DNA of 64,000 nt from Maribellus sp. YY47 (GTDB lineage: Bacteria; Bacteroidota; Bacteroidia; Bacteroidales; Prolixibacteraceae). Each line of letters starts with the position of its first letter. Within the stretch, counting starts at the first letter, position 1. Made by a program: the position numbers and the translations under genes. The DNA lies in contig NZ_JALGYW010000022.1 in assembly GCF_023111095.1 (NCBI RefSeq), forward strand, positions 22,591 to 86,590. Direction: 5' to 3'. Shown here in pieces: positions 43,186-51,966 of the stretch. Under the pieces are notes generated by a model. The model was not told where the DNA came from. It did no database searches and saw only the letters and a list, made by a program, of their open reading frames with translations.

Positions 43186-43199
43186 AACAAACGTTTGTT
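43186..43199 (+). promoter_or_regulatory. Perfect palindrome before the FecR gene
   Basis: AACAAACGTTTGTT is a 14-bp perfect palindrome 24 bp upstream of the anti-sigma start and 58 bp after the sigma stop. A T-rich stretch and GGTTATAG precede it. It may mark an operator or an autoregulated promoter of the second half of the switch. Function is inferred from position only. Confidence 0.35.
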
Positions 43200-43222
43200 G
43201 TTGTACTATCAGACGAGAAAAA

Positions 43223-44203
43223 ATGGATCAGGAAAAAATCATACAATATGCTCTGGGAAACATCAGCGATGTTGACGAGAAAAACACCATCTCTCAGCAC
43301 CTGTTGGAGAATAAGGAGTCCAGAGAATTTTATATATCTGTAAAAAATACGTGGTCGTTGAGCAAAGCTGGCGATACCGGCGACGACCTGAAGGCTGAAT
43401 ACAACAAGCTTTCGCGACAGATCGTAAAACCTCGTTACACCATTTTGCGAAGTGTTCTGAAATATGCTGCCGTGTTGGTGTTTGCGGTGGCCATTTCGTA
43501 TTCGTTGCAGCATTATTTCGACCGTACAGCGCCTCTGTCCATGAATGAAGTAATTTGTCCGGCGGGGCAGATTGCCGAAATTGTATTGGCCGATGGAACC
43601 CATGTTTGGTTGAATGCCGAGTCGACAATTCGTTATTCCAACGCATTTAATGCAAAAAACCGTAAGGTGGAATTAAGCGGAGAAGCCTTTTTTGATGTGG
43701 TAAAAGATGAAAAAAATCCTTTCAGTGTAAAGGTAGACGAGATGCAGGTTAAGGTTTTGGGGACCAGCTTTAATATCAATGCTTATCCGGGCAATAACTT
43801 ACTGGAAACAACTTTAGTTGAAGGGAAAATAGAATTGCTTAGCCCAAAGGGAGAAAAGATTATTGAACTAAAACCGGGGGAAATGGCGAGTTACAATCTT
43901 TCAGAAAGCAAAATATATCTGTCGAAAGTGGATACCCGTTTTTATTCGTCGTGGAAAGATGGAAAAATTAGTTTCTATAACGAAAGACTTGAGCCGATTA
44001 TAGTGAAGCTTGAACGGTGGTATAATGTAAAATTTATTTTCAAGGACGAAGAAATCAAGAATTACCGGTTTACAGGGACAATACTGAAAAATAAGCCATT
44101 GTATCAGGTGCTGGAAATCATCAAGTTGTCGTCACCCATCAATTTTGAGGTGATTCAAAAAAGTGAAGATAAAAACGAAATCATATTATCGAAAGAAAAG
44201 TAA
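43223..44203 (+). CDS. FecR-family anti-sigma factor
   Basis: 326 aa. A cytoplasmic helical N-terminus (residues 1-75, MDQEKIIQYALGNIS) is followed by one membrane helix (about residues 80-100, VLKYAAVLVFAVAISYSL). Then comes the periplasmic FecR domain (NEVICPAGQIAEIVLADGTHVWLNAESTIRYS, LVEGKIELLS) and a DUF4974 domain (NERLEPIIVKLERWYNV onward). It holds the upstream ECF sigma inactive and senses the N-terminal domain of the SusC-type transporter. This is the typical sigma/FecR/SusC chain of Bacteroidota. Confidence 0.95.
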   Translation: MDQEKIIQYALGNISDVDEKNTISQHLLENKESREFYISVKNTWSLSKAGDTGDDLKAEYNKLSRQIVKPRYTILRSVLKYAAVLVFAVAISYSLQHYFDRTAPLSMNEVICPAGQIAEIVLADGTHVWLNAESTIRYSNAFNAKNRKVELSGEAFFDVVKDEKNPFSVKVDEMQVKVLGTSFNINAYPGNNLLETTLVEGKIELLSPKGEKIIELKPGEMASYNLSESKIYLSKVDTRFYSSWKDGKISFYNERLEPIIVKLERWYNVKFIFKDEEIKNYRFTGTILKNKPLYQVLEIIKLSSPINFEVIQKSEDKNEIILSKEK

Positions 44204-44240
44204 GTGCCTATGTAGAAACAAATCAAACTAAAACGACGAA

Positions 44241-44303
44241 CCGGCATTACGCCAATAATGCCGGCTCAGTGAAAATCCTGGGAAGCGCCAACTCCCTCAG
44301 GAT
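44241..44303 (+). promoter_or_regulatory. Two hairpins in the susC leader
   Basis: CCGGCATTA/TAATGCCGG (44241-44249, 44256-44264) is a perfect 9-bp stem. ATCCTG/CAGGAT (44275-44280, 44298-44303), extended by GGA/TCC across a bulge, is a second stem. Neither is followed by a T run, so they are more likely mRNA-stabilising or attenuating stems than terminators between fecR and susC. Confidence 0.45.
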
Positions 44304-44357
44304 GTTTAAAAACAATTCCATACGGAATCATTAATAATTATTAAACATGCCAAAAGT

Positions 44358-47300
44358 ATGAAAAAAAAACGAGAGAGTTATGCCCTGTTGGTCGGGTGTA
44401 ATAAAATGATTAAAGTTATGAAACTAACGATCTTAATGCTCCTGCTAGGTGTCGTAGCAGTGAATGCAAAAAGCTACTCCCAGTCAACAAAAGTATCGAT
44501 AGATGTCAGTAACGTGACGTTAGCTGAACTGTTTGAGCAAATTGAAGCACAAAGCGATTTCTACTTCTTTTATAAAAACGATGAAGTGGCTGGTATTGAT
44601 CATGTTAACCTGAACGTAAAAGGCGTGACAATTGAGAAAATACTCGATGATCTTCTGAAAGGTAGTGATTTGGAATATAAAGTGGTCGACCGCTATATTG
44701 TTATCAGCCCGAGTTCGAAACTGTCTAAAAAGGAGTTTTCGGATGCTGAACAGAAAATGGTTAGCGGAAAAGTTACCGACAAAAACGGTGAGCCTCTTCC
44801 CGGAGTTAGTGTAACTTTCAAAGGTACAACCAACGGGACGGTTACCAATGTGGACGGAGAGTATTCGCTTGCTAATGTTCCGGAGGGCGCCGTGTTGCAA
44901 TTCTCGTTTGTGGGAATGAAAAGCAAAGAGGTTGAAGTAGGTGACCAAACCAAGGTTGATGTTACCCTGGTGGAAGATATGATTGGAATTGATGAAATTG
45001 TTGCGGTAGGTTATGGCGTTCAGAAAAAAGTTAACCTCACCGGAGCAGTTCAAAATGTAACGAGCGAGGATATCGTTAAAAGAAGTGCTTCCAACACTTC
45101 GAATGCTTTGCAAGGGCTTATCCCCGGCGTTTCTGTTGTTCAATCATCAGGACGGCCCGGAGCTGATGGCGCCAGCATTCGCATTCGCGGAACAGGTTCG
45201 TTAAACTCATCGTCGAACCCACTGGTGTTAATTGATGGTGTGGAAGGCGATATGAATTATATCGATATGAATACCATTGAGTCGATCTCGGTTCTGAAAG
45301 ACGCAGCTTCGGCTTCAATCTACGGATCAAGAGCATCGAACGGTGTGATTCTGATTACCACAAAACGTTCGAAAGACGGCAATTTAAATGTAACCTACAA
45401 CGGTTATGTTGGAGTAAACATGCCGACAGAAATGCCGGAACCCGTTAACGCGGTGGCTTACATGGAAGCAATTAACGTAGCCCGCGCCAACTCAGACCAG
45501 GAGCCTCAGTACCCCGTAAGTCTGATCAACGATTTTAAAACCTTAGGCGCCGATAATATTAACCGCTACGATACCGATTGGGAAAGTGAGATCATTAAAA
45601 ATATGGCGCTTACGCATAACAATTCAATCAGCCTTAGCGGAGGTTCTCAAAAAGTACGCTTCTTTGGTAATGCTGCGTACTATTATCAGGATGGGCAGAT
45701 TGCCAATAATGATTATGAACGAATGACTTTGCGGTTGAATACTGACGCCGATATTACAAATTGGATGAAAGTTGGAGTGGATGTGAATATTCGCCAGTCG
45801 ACAACCGTTACTCCAAGTTTGGACAGCCCCGAGGGGATCATTAGTAAAGCAACTACTTTTGTTCCGGTTTTCTCCGGAATTAATGCCGATGGAACCTGGG
45901 GCTACGGTCAGAATGGTGACAACCCTATTGCGAGCGCAGAAGCATCAGGAATAAATACCGCTATATCTCCCGAATTGGGTGTAAAAGGTTTTGTGGTAAT
46001 TAATCCGTTAAAAGGATTGGATGTATCTGCCAGTTACAGCTCACGGCGGCTGGAAACCAAATCGGATTATTTCCTGAAACCCTACGATACCTATGAAGGT
46101 GGCGTTTATAAAACATCGTACCCGGCAACCGGAACCGAAAAATACGAAGGATGGTCGCAGATGATTACCAATCAGTTTAACTTCCAGGCTTCTTACGATC
46201 GTCAGTTGGGAGATCATAGCGTGAAAGTGCTTGGCGGTATTCAAAGCGAAGAGAAATTGGGACGTTCGTTCTCAGCAAAAAGAAGAGGGTTCGAATTTGC
46301 CGGATTTGAAGATATCGACCACGGCGATGTTGCTACCGCTACCAATAGTGGAAGCCATTGGGAATGGGCTATGATGTCGTACTTCGGAAGGTTGAATTAC
46401 AACTTTAAAGAACGCTATCTTATCGAATTGAACGGTCGCTGGGATGCTTCTTCCCGTTTTATGAAAGATTCCCGTTGGGGATTTTTCCCTTCGGTTTCTG
46501 CCGGATGGCGTATTTCAGAAGAAAATTTCTGGGATTCTTTCGATCAAGTAGTTGGCAACTTAAAACTGAGAGGATCGTACGGAACGCTGGGTAACCAGGA
46601 TATTTACAGCTATTTCCCGTATGCTGCGACCATTTCAACCGGTTACGGTTACTGGTTCAACAAGGTTTTAGGAACCGGTGCAACGCAAACTCAGGTGGCC
46701 AACGAAGAAATCTCATGGGAGAAATCAACTCAAATGAACATTGGGGTTGATGCCGATTTTCTGAGTTCAAAACTGAGCTTGACCATGGACTATTACGTGC
46801 GAAACATTAGAGACATGTTGCAGCAATTCCCAATTCCATTGTATGTCGGGCTTTCTTCTCCATGGGAAAATGCAGGTTCGATGCGTAACAACGGATGGGA
46901 TCTTTCTTTGACCTGGCGCGATGCAATCAAAGATTTCAACTATCACATTACCGCCAATATTTCGGATGTGAAAAACGAAGTAACCAATTTGTACGGCAAA
47001 GAATACGTGGGAACTCAGATCACCCGTGAAGGAGATCCGATTGGATCGTGGTATGGCTATGTCACAGACGGTTATTTCCAGTCGCAGGAAGAAATTGATG
47101 CTTCGGCAGTATATGGTGCAAAGGCGAATGTGAAACCGGGGTATATCAAATACAAAGACCTGAGTGGCGCTGACGGAACTCCCGACGGCGTAATCAACGA
47201 ATTCGACCGGGCTATTATCGGCGATCCATCTCCTCGCTACGAATACAGCGTGAACCTTGGTGCCGACTGGAAAGGATTTGACTTTTCATTGTTTCTTCAG

Positions 47301-47711
47301 GGCGTAGGTAAAAAAGACATCTTTTATACCGGTGCCGGTGCGCGTCCGTTCTATGTGGGCCGTACCATATTCGAACACCAGCTCGACTACTGGGCCGAGG
47401 ACAACCGTGATGCAGCATTTCCTATCCTGTTGATCGATGGTTCAGGAAATAACCCGAATAACATTGTGTCTGATTTTTGGGTGAAAAGCGGTGCTTATAT
47501 GAGGATTAAAAACGTCGTATTGGGGTACTCACTTCCTAAAAACGTTTTGCAGCATGTTAACCTGTCGAAAGTGCGCCTGTATGTGAGTGGTCAGAATTTA
47601 TTTACGATTTCGGATGCCTACAAAGGTTATGACCCGGAATCATCGGTATCGGGAGGTAACTTCTATCCGTTGATGAAGACATTTACATTTGGAATGGATA
47701 TTAACTTTTAA
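44358..47711 (+). CDS. SusC/RagA TonB-linked glycan transporter with STN domain
   Basis: 1117 aa. A signal peptide (to about residue 38, NAKSYSQ) precedes an STN (secretin/TonB N-terminal) domain (residues 45-100, VTLAELFEQIEAQSDF). A carboxypeptidase-regulatory-like domain follows (115-200, GEPLPGVSVTFKGTTNGTV), then the TonB plug (VGYGVQKKVNLTGAVQNV, IRIRGTGSLNSSSNPLVLIDG) and a 22-strand barrel ending FGMDINF. It imports a glycan across the outer membrane with the SusD protein encoded 11 bp downstream. The STN domain signals substrate to FecR. It is the first structural gene of the locus. Confidence 0.97.
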   Translation: MKKKRESYALLVGCNKMIKVMKLTILMLLLGVVAVNAKSYSQSTKVSIDVSNVTLAELFEQIEAQSDFYFFYKNDEVAGIDHVNLNVKGVTIEKILDDLLKGSDLEYKVVDRYIVISPSSKLSKKEFSDAEQKMVSGKVTDKNGEPLPGVSVTFKGTTNGTVTNVDGEYSLANVPEGAVLQFSFVGMKSKEVEVGDQTKVDVTLVEDMIGIDEIVAVGYGVQKKVNLTGAVQNVTSEDIVKRSASNTSNALQGLIPGVSVVQSSGRPGADGASIRIRGTGSLNSSSNPLVLIDGVEGDMNYIDMNTIESISVLKDAASASIYGSRASNGVILITTKRSKDGNLNVTYNGYVGVNMPTEMPEPVNAVAYMEAINVARANSDQEPQYPVSLINDFKTLGADNINRYDTDWESEIIKNMALTHNNSISLSGGSQKVRFFGNAAYYYQDGQIANNDYERMTLRLNTDADITNWMKVGVDVNIRQSTTVTPSLDSPEGIISKATTFVPVFSGINADGTWGYGQNGDNPIASAEASGINTAISPELGVKGFVVINPLKGLDVSASYSSRRLETKSDYFLKPYDTYEGGVYKTSYPATGTEKYEGWSQMITNQFNFQASYDRQLGDHSVKVLGGIQSEEKLGRSFSAKRRGFEFAGFEDIDHGDVATATNSGSHWEWAMMSYFGRLNYNFKERYLIELNGRWDASSRFMKDSRWGFFPSVSAGWRISEENFWDSFDQVVGNLKLRGSYGTLGNQDIYSYFPYAATISTGYGYWFNKVLGTGATQTQVANEEISWEKSTQMNIGVDADFLSSKLSLTMDYYVRNIRDMLQQFPIPLYVGLSSPWENAGSMRNNGWDLSLTWRDAIKDFNYHITANISDVKNEVTNLYGKEYVGTQITREGDPIGSWYGYVTDGYFQSQEEIDASAVYGAKANVKPGYIKYKDLSGADGTPDGVINEFDRAIIGDPSPRYEYSVNLGADWKGFDFSLFLQGVGKKDIFYTGAGARPFYVGRTIFEHQLDYWAEDNRDAAFPILLIDGSGNNPNNIVSDFWVKSGAYMRIKNVVLGYSLPKNVLQHVNLSKVRLYVSGQNLFTISDAYKGYDPESSVSGGNFYPLMKTFTFGMDINF

Positions 47712-47722
47712 AATTTGAACGA

Positions 47723-49528
47723 ATGAAGACGAAATCACTATATATATCATTACTAGTTGCACTGGGGGTATTTATTGCTTCCTGTACCGACGATTTCTTG
47801 GACAGAACGCCAACCAGCTATGCATCTTCGGGGTTTTATAAATCTGAAGCAGCGGTTGAAACTGGAGTTTCGGGGATTTATAATACGCTTTATTTCAGTA
47901 TTAACCGTTTATCGGCTTATCTTTTCTTAGATCACTTCACTGCTTTGTGTATGGAGCGTGACGAGAATACGACTGTGGGTGCAGGTGGCGGGTTAAATCC
48001 GGATAATACTGCCGTTCAGTCGTGGTGGACCTACAATTATTACATTGTAGCCCGGGCCAATTCGGTGTTATACGGTGCTGCGCCTTACCTGGAAACGCTC
48101 GAAGGAAACTCAAAACAGTATTTGGCCGAGGCAAAAGTTCTTCGTGCGTTCGCTTATTATAACCTGATTGCAGCTTATGGCGATGTGCCCTTCTACTCTG
48201 AGCCTGTTACGATTGATCAGTACGCAGATGAAAGAGTTTCAAAAGTGACGATTCTTGATTTTATCCTCGAACAGATGGATGAAGCAGCTGTGGACCTGCC
48301 CTGGATTGCCTCCGACCGTGGACGCGTTGATAAAGCAGTAGCCTTAGGACTGAAAGCCCGTGCCGCGCTTTTGGGTGGAAGTTTGAATTATGGAAACAAA
48401 GGAGCTGAATATTTCAGAATTTCAGCCGATGCAGCGGAACAGGTAATCGGGAAAAGACAACTGGCTGCCAATTTCGACGATTTGTTTAATAAAACCGGAC
48501 AAGCCAAAGCCGATGCACGTAATGAGCTGATGTTCGAAGTTATCTATTCCGATCAGGGCGATCAAAAAGCGCATGTTATGGCTTTTGGTGTTGTGTCGCG
48601 AAACTATGGACAAACCGGAAGACATCCTTCGCAAATTCTGGCTGATACCTACGAATGTATCGATGGAAAGCGTATCGATGAATCGCCGCTGTACAATCCT
48701 AAAAATCCAAAAGAAAACAGGGATCCGCGCTTTGGAGCGACCTTATGGATGCATGGCGATACAGTTGAGGGAAATACTACCGGAACAGACGCCGGAAGGA
48801 TTCGTTTTGTATTGGAAGGATTTAATCCAACCACTCAATTCTATAACTTCACTACCGGGGAATGGTATACCGCAAACAACGCTGATATCAACAGTGCTGC
48901 CGCATGGACCAGTTTTGTGAATCGTGGTGTCGGTTACATTTGGAGAAAATTTGCCAATGTTACCGATGAGGCAATCAATAAAACCACTTATAATATCCCG
49001 GTTATGCGCTATGCCGAAGTATTGTTAACCTATGCCGAAGCAAAAATCGAATTGAATGAACTGGACGACTCGGTATACGATGCCATCAATCAGGTGCGTA
49101 ATCGTTCAGGTATGCCCAATGTTTCGGATGATCGCAAAGGAAACCAGGACAAAATGAAGCAACTTGTACGTCGTGAACGTAAAGTTGAGTTGATTGCCGA
49201 AGGATTACACTTTGTGGACATGCGTCGTTGGGGAATTGGCGCCATCGAGAACGACAGCCCAAGTTACGGTTATCCGGTGGCGACGGCGTGGGACGCAAAC
49301 GGATATATTACTGCCGGTGGATACAATGATGTAACTCCTGATATGATTCCTAACTTTCATAAATCAGCCCTGCACGATCTGAATGATATTGCAAACTATG
49401 ACGCTTACAAAAGCAAATTGAAAGTGAGAGACGTTAACCGTTTCTGGGAAAATAAATTCGAGCTTTTCCCGATTCCACAGGAAGAAATCGACCGGAATTC
49501 AAACCTGGAACAAAACCCGGGTTACTAG
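47723..49528 (+). CDS. SusD/RagB surface glycan-binding lipoprotein
   Basis: 601 aa. Lipoprotein signal peptide with the lipobox Cys at C21 (IASC-TDDF). The SusD N-terminal domain has the tetratricopeptide-like helices (YLAEAKVLRAFAYYNLIAAYG, TILDFILEQMDEAAVDLP), and the C-terminal domain has the RagB signature (YAEVLLTYAEAKIELNE, RRERKVELIAEGLHFVDMRRWG). It forms the lid of the SusC pore and binds the glycan outside the cell. It is co-transcribed with susC, and a strong hairpin follows its stop. Confidence 0.97.
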   Translation: MKTKSLYISLLVALGVFIASCTDDFLDRTPTSYASSGFYKSEAAVETGVSGIYNTLYFSINRLSAYLFLDHFTALCMERDENTTVGAGGGLNPDNTAVQSWWTYNYYIVARANSVLYGAAPYLETLEGNSKQYLAEAKVLRAFAYYNLIAAYGDVPFYSEPVTIDQYADERVSKVTILDFILEQMDEAAVDLPWIASDRGRVDKAVALGLKARAALLGGSLNYGNKGAEYFRISADAAEQVIGKRQLAANFDDLFNKTGQAKADARNELMFEVIYSDQGDQKAHVMAFGVVSRNYGQTGRHPSQILADTYECIDGKRIDESPLYNPKNPKENRDPRFGATLWMHGDTVEGNTTGTDAGRIRFVLEGFNPTTQFYNFTTGEWYTANNADINSAAAWTSFVNRGVGYIWRKFANVTDEAINKTTYNIPVMRYAEVLLTYAEAKIELNELDDSVYDAINQVRNRSGMPNVSDDRKGNQDKMKQLVRRERKVELIAEGLHFVDMRRWGIGAIENDSPSYGYPVATAWDANGYITAGGYNDVTPDMIPNFHKSALHDLNDIANYDAYKSKLKVRDVNRFWENKFELFPIPQEEIDRNSNLEQNPGY

Positions 49529-49542
49529 ATTTCTGCATGATA

Positions 49543-49579
49543 ATTACAGAGAGGAATTTTGTTAGTTCCTCTCTGTAAT
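49543..49579 (+). terminator. Strong hairpin after susD
   Basis: ATTACAGAGAGGAA and TTCCTCTCTGTAAT form a perfect 14-bp stem with a nine-base loop, 15 bp after the susD stop. The T run after it is weak (CTATCTTTATC), so it may only attenuate transcription into the enzyme genes or protect the susCD mRNA end. Confidence 0.7.
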
Positions 49580-49616
49580 CTATCTTTATCGATCACCTTT
49601 TTTTATTGCTTTAAAA

Positions 49617-49632
49617 GTTACCAAACGGTAAC
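49617..49632 (+). promoter_or_regulatory. Inverted repeat upstream of the enzyme genes
   Basis: GTTACC-AAAC-GGTAAC is a perfect 6-bp inverted repeat located 86 bp before the next start. It is operator-like and independent of the susD hairpin. Confidence 0.3.
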
Positions 49633-49717
49633 AGAAAGGAAATGGTATATCCGGCAAAGAGTGGTTGCTATGTGCAAGATCAAATCTTTATGTTAAACTT
49701 ATTCAAATCTGAAAATT

Positions 49718-51931
49718 ATGCGCCTTTCTATCTTAATCCTCGTTATAGCCTTTTTTACGGTTGCTGATGTGAAAGCGGCAGCGGGTAAAAAAGTAACGCG
49801 AACCGTTGTCATTGAAAACGCCGAAATGGCGCTGACTTTGAGCAGCGATGGAAAGGCAGTAAGTTTAGTCCACAAACCCACCAAGCAGGAATGTCTGGAG
49901 AAAAGAACCGACACCCCGGTTTTTGCACTTACCGAGTACCGCCCGTACGACAACGAGCTTTTTTTAACCTATCCGGCAAAACCGCGGACTTTTGCCGCCG
50001 ATACACTTTGGCGCGAAGGCGACCGCTTAAAAGTCGGATTTCAGGAAATTGCCTATACCGCTACTATTACACTAAATATTACCGACGATTACATCGGTTT
50101 TCAATTGACGGATCTCGATTACGAAATTGAAAAATTCGGCGTTAAACGAAAGACAGAAATCGATGAATTTACGCTGCTGCAACTGCCGGTGAAAAAACGC
50201 ACTCATTTTGGCGAATGGCTGAATGTGGTTTGGGACGACAAAGTAGCTGTAAACGTTTTGGCTACCGATCAGTTTGCCCGTATCGATGCATTCGACAAAG
50301 GCAAGTACCAGCTGCTTTACGCCGGGATGGACAACCGCGTGAAATTGATGAATGTGGGAGCTGCGCTGATCACGACAAGCAACGAAAAATTGCTGGATCG
50401 TATCGATCGTCTGGAACGCGATTACCATTTGCCGCCGGGGGTGGAAAGCCGCCGCAGCGAAGCCTACAAATATTCGTATTACGAACTTCGGGGAGTTAGA
50501 ACCCACAACATCGACGAACACATTGCTTACGCCAAACAAGGTGGTTTTAAAATGATGGTGTTGTATTATTTCGATTTTGCTGAATCGATGGGGCATTTTC
50601 CTTGGCTGCCGGCTTATCCAAACGGCATGGCTGATTTGCAAACCATCACACAAAAAATAAAAGATGCCGGGATGATTCCCGGATTTCATATTCATTACAA
50701 CAAAGCCGCAAAAAACGATGCTTATGTGAGCCCGGTGCCCGACCACCGGCTAAACCTGCGCCGGATGTTTACCCTGGCAGCGGCCATCGATGCCGATGCA
50801 ATAACAATTCCGGTGGAGGAAAATCCCGAAGGTTGTACGCTGGAAAATGGACGCCGGATGTTAAAAATCGGGAACGAACTGGTGGCCTACGAAGGATACA
50901 CCACTGAGCGGCCCTATTGTTTTACGGGGTGTAAGCGCGGAGAGTTAAAGTCAACGGTAAGCCATTTCGAAGTGGGATTCAAGCTCGGGTTACTCGATGT
51001 TGACACCTGGCCGTTGTTTGTGCGGTTCGATCAAAACACAAGTATTCAGGATGAGGTGGGCGAGCGCATCGGGAATCTGTGCCGCGAAGCCGGTTTTGAG
51101 TTCATTTATTTCGACGGCGCTGAAGATGTTCATCCGCCTTATTGGTACAACGTACCCAGGGCGCAACTGGCTGTTTACAATCATATTCATCCTGCTCCTC
51201 TTTTATCAGAAGGAGCTACCAAGTCGCATTTTAGCTGGCACATCATTACACGGGGCAATGCTTTCGACTTGTTTCGTCCGGAATACATCCGCGAGGCTAC
51301 TCGAAAATATCCTATGTACGCAGCAAAATATACGGCTCAGGATTTTACTTCCATCAATTTTGGATGGAACGATTACCTCGCGCCCGATAGTACCTCTGTC
51401 GGCATGCAACCCGATATGTACGAATTTATTTGCAGCAGGGCGGCTGCCTGGGATTGCCCGATTGCTTTAATGGGCAAATTGAACGAACTCCGGAAACATC
51501 CCCGCACGGCTGACAATCTGGAGGTGATCAGGAATTGGGAAGAAGTGCGCATCAACAGTTTACTGACAAGCGAACAAAAACAGCAGTTAATGAATCCGGA
51601 ACAGGAGCATTTCTTATTGAGAAATGAGGCGAACAAGCTGGAGCTGATTTCTTATGAAAAGCTGGAGGGAAGCGATACCTATTTACGTGCCTTTTTGTTT
51701 CGCCGCAACGGTAAAACCTGCGTGGTGTATTGGCATGCCCGGGGGGAGGGGCAATTGCAATTGCCGGTAAAAGCCGGTCGTTTGCAGCTGTTCAAAAAAG
51801 TGGGAGAGGAGCTCGGTATTCAGCAAGAGGGAGAAACAGCTGTTTTGCCTGCGGGTGACCGGCGTTACCTGGTTTTTGAGTTGTCTCCTAAACAAGTGAA
51901 AAAACTATGGAAACAGGGCATTTTGCGCTGA
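49718..51931 (+). CDS. Large exported TIM-barrel-like protein, putative glycosidase
   Basis: 737 aa with a Sec signal peptide (to about residue 20, DVKAAAG). Residues 25-240 look like a beta-sandwich of the type preceding GH31/GH36-like barrels. Residues 255-600 show a barrel rhythm: HIAYAKQGGFKMMVLYYFDFAE, IKDAGMIPGFHIHYN, AGFEFIYFDGAEDV near 464, ASINFGWNDY-like strand ends. The C-terminus is a short beta domain (VYWHARGEGQLQLPVKAG). The acidic residues in FIYFDGAED are where retaining glycosidases place a nucleophile, but I cannot assign a CAZy family. It is the first gene after susCD and is 35 bp before the FAD enzyme. Function: probably carbohydrate-active, specificity unknown. Confidence 0.7.
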   Translation: MRLSILILVIAFFTVADVKAAAGKKVTRTVVIENAEMALTLSSDGKAVSLVHKPTKQECLEKRTDTPVFALTEYRPYDNELFLTYPAKPRTFAADTLWREGDRLKVGFQEIAYTATITLNITDDYIGFQLTDLDYEIEKFGVKRKTEIDEFTLLQLPVKKRTHFGEWLNVVWDDKVAVNVLATDQFARIDAFDKGKYQLLYAGMDNRVKLMNVGAALITTSNEKLLDRIDRLERDYHLPPGVESRRSEAYKYSYYELRGVRTHNIDEHIAYAKQGGFKMMVLYYFDFAESMGHFPWLPAYPNGMADLQTITQKIKDAGMIPGFHIHYNKAAKNDAYVSPVPDHRLNLRRMFTLAAAIDADAITIPVEENPEGCTLENGRRMLKIGNELVAYEGYTTERPYCFTGCKRGELKSTVSHFEVGFKLGLLDVDTWPLFVRFDQNTSIQDEVGERIGNLCREAGFEFIYFDGAEDVHPPYWYNVPRAQLAVYNHIHPAPLLSEGATKSHFSWHIITRGNAFDLFRPEYIREATRKYPMYAAKYTAQDFTSINFGWNDYLAPDSTSVGMQPDMYEFICSRAAAWDCPIALMGKLNELRKHPRTADNLEVIRNWEEVRINSLLTSEQKQQLMNPEQEHFLLRNEANKLELISYEKLEGSDTYLRAFLFRRNGKTCVVYWHARGEGQLQLPVKAGRLQLFKKVGEELGIQQEGETAVLPAGDRRYLVFELSPKQVKKLWKQGILR

Positions 51932-51966
51932 AAGGAAATAAATAGAAACAATCTAAAAAATAGAAC

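Noticed and set aside
44241..44264. Terminator between fecR and susC
   Set aside because: The stem is good, but it is followed by CTCAGTGAAAA without a T run, so termination is not supported.
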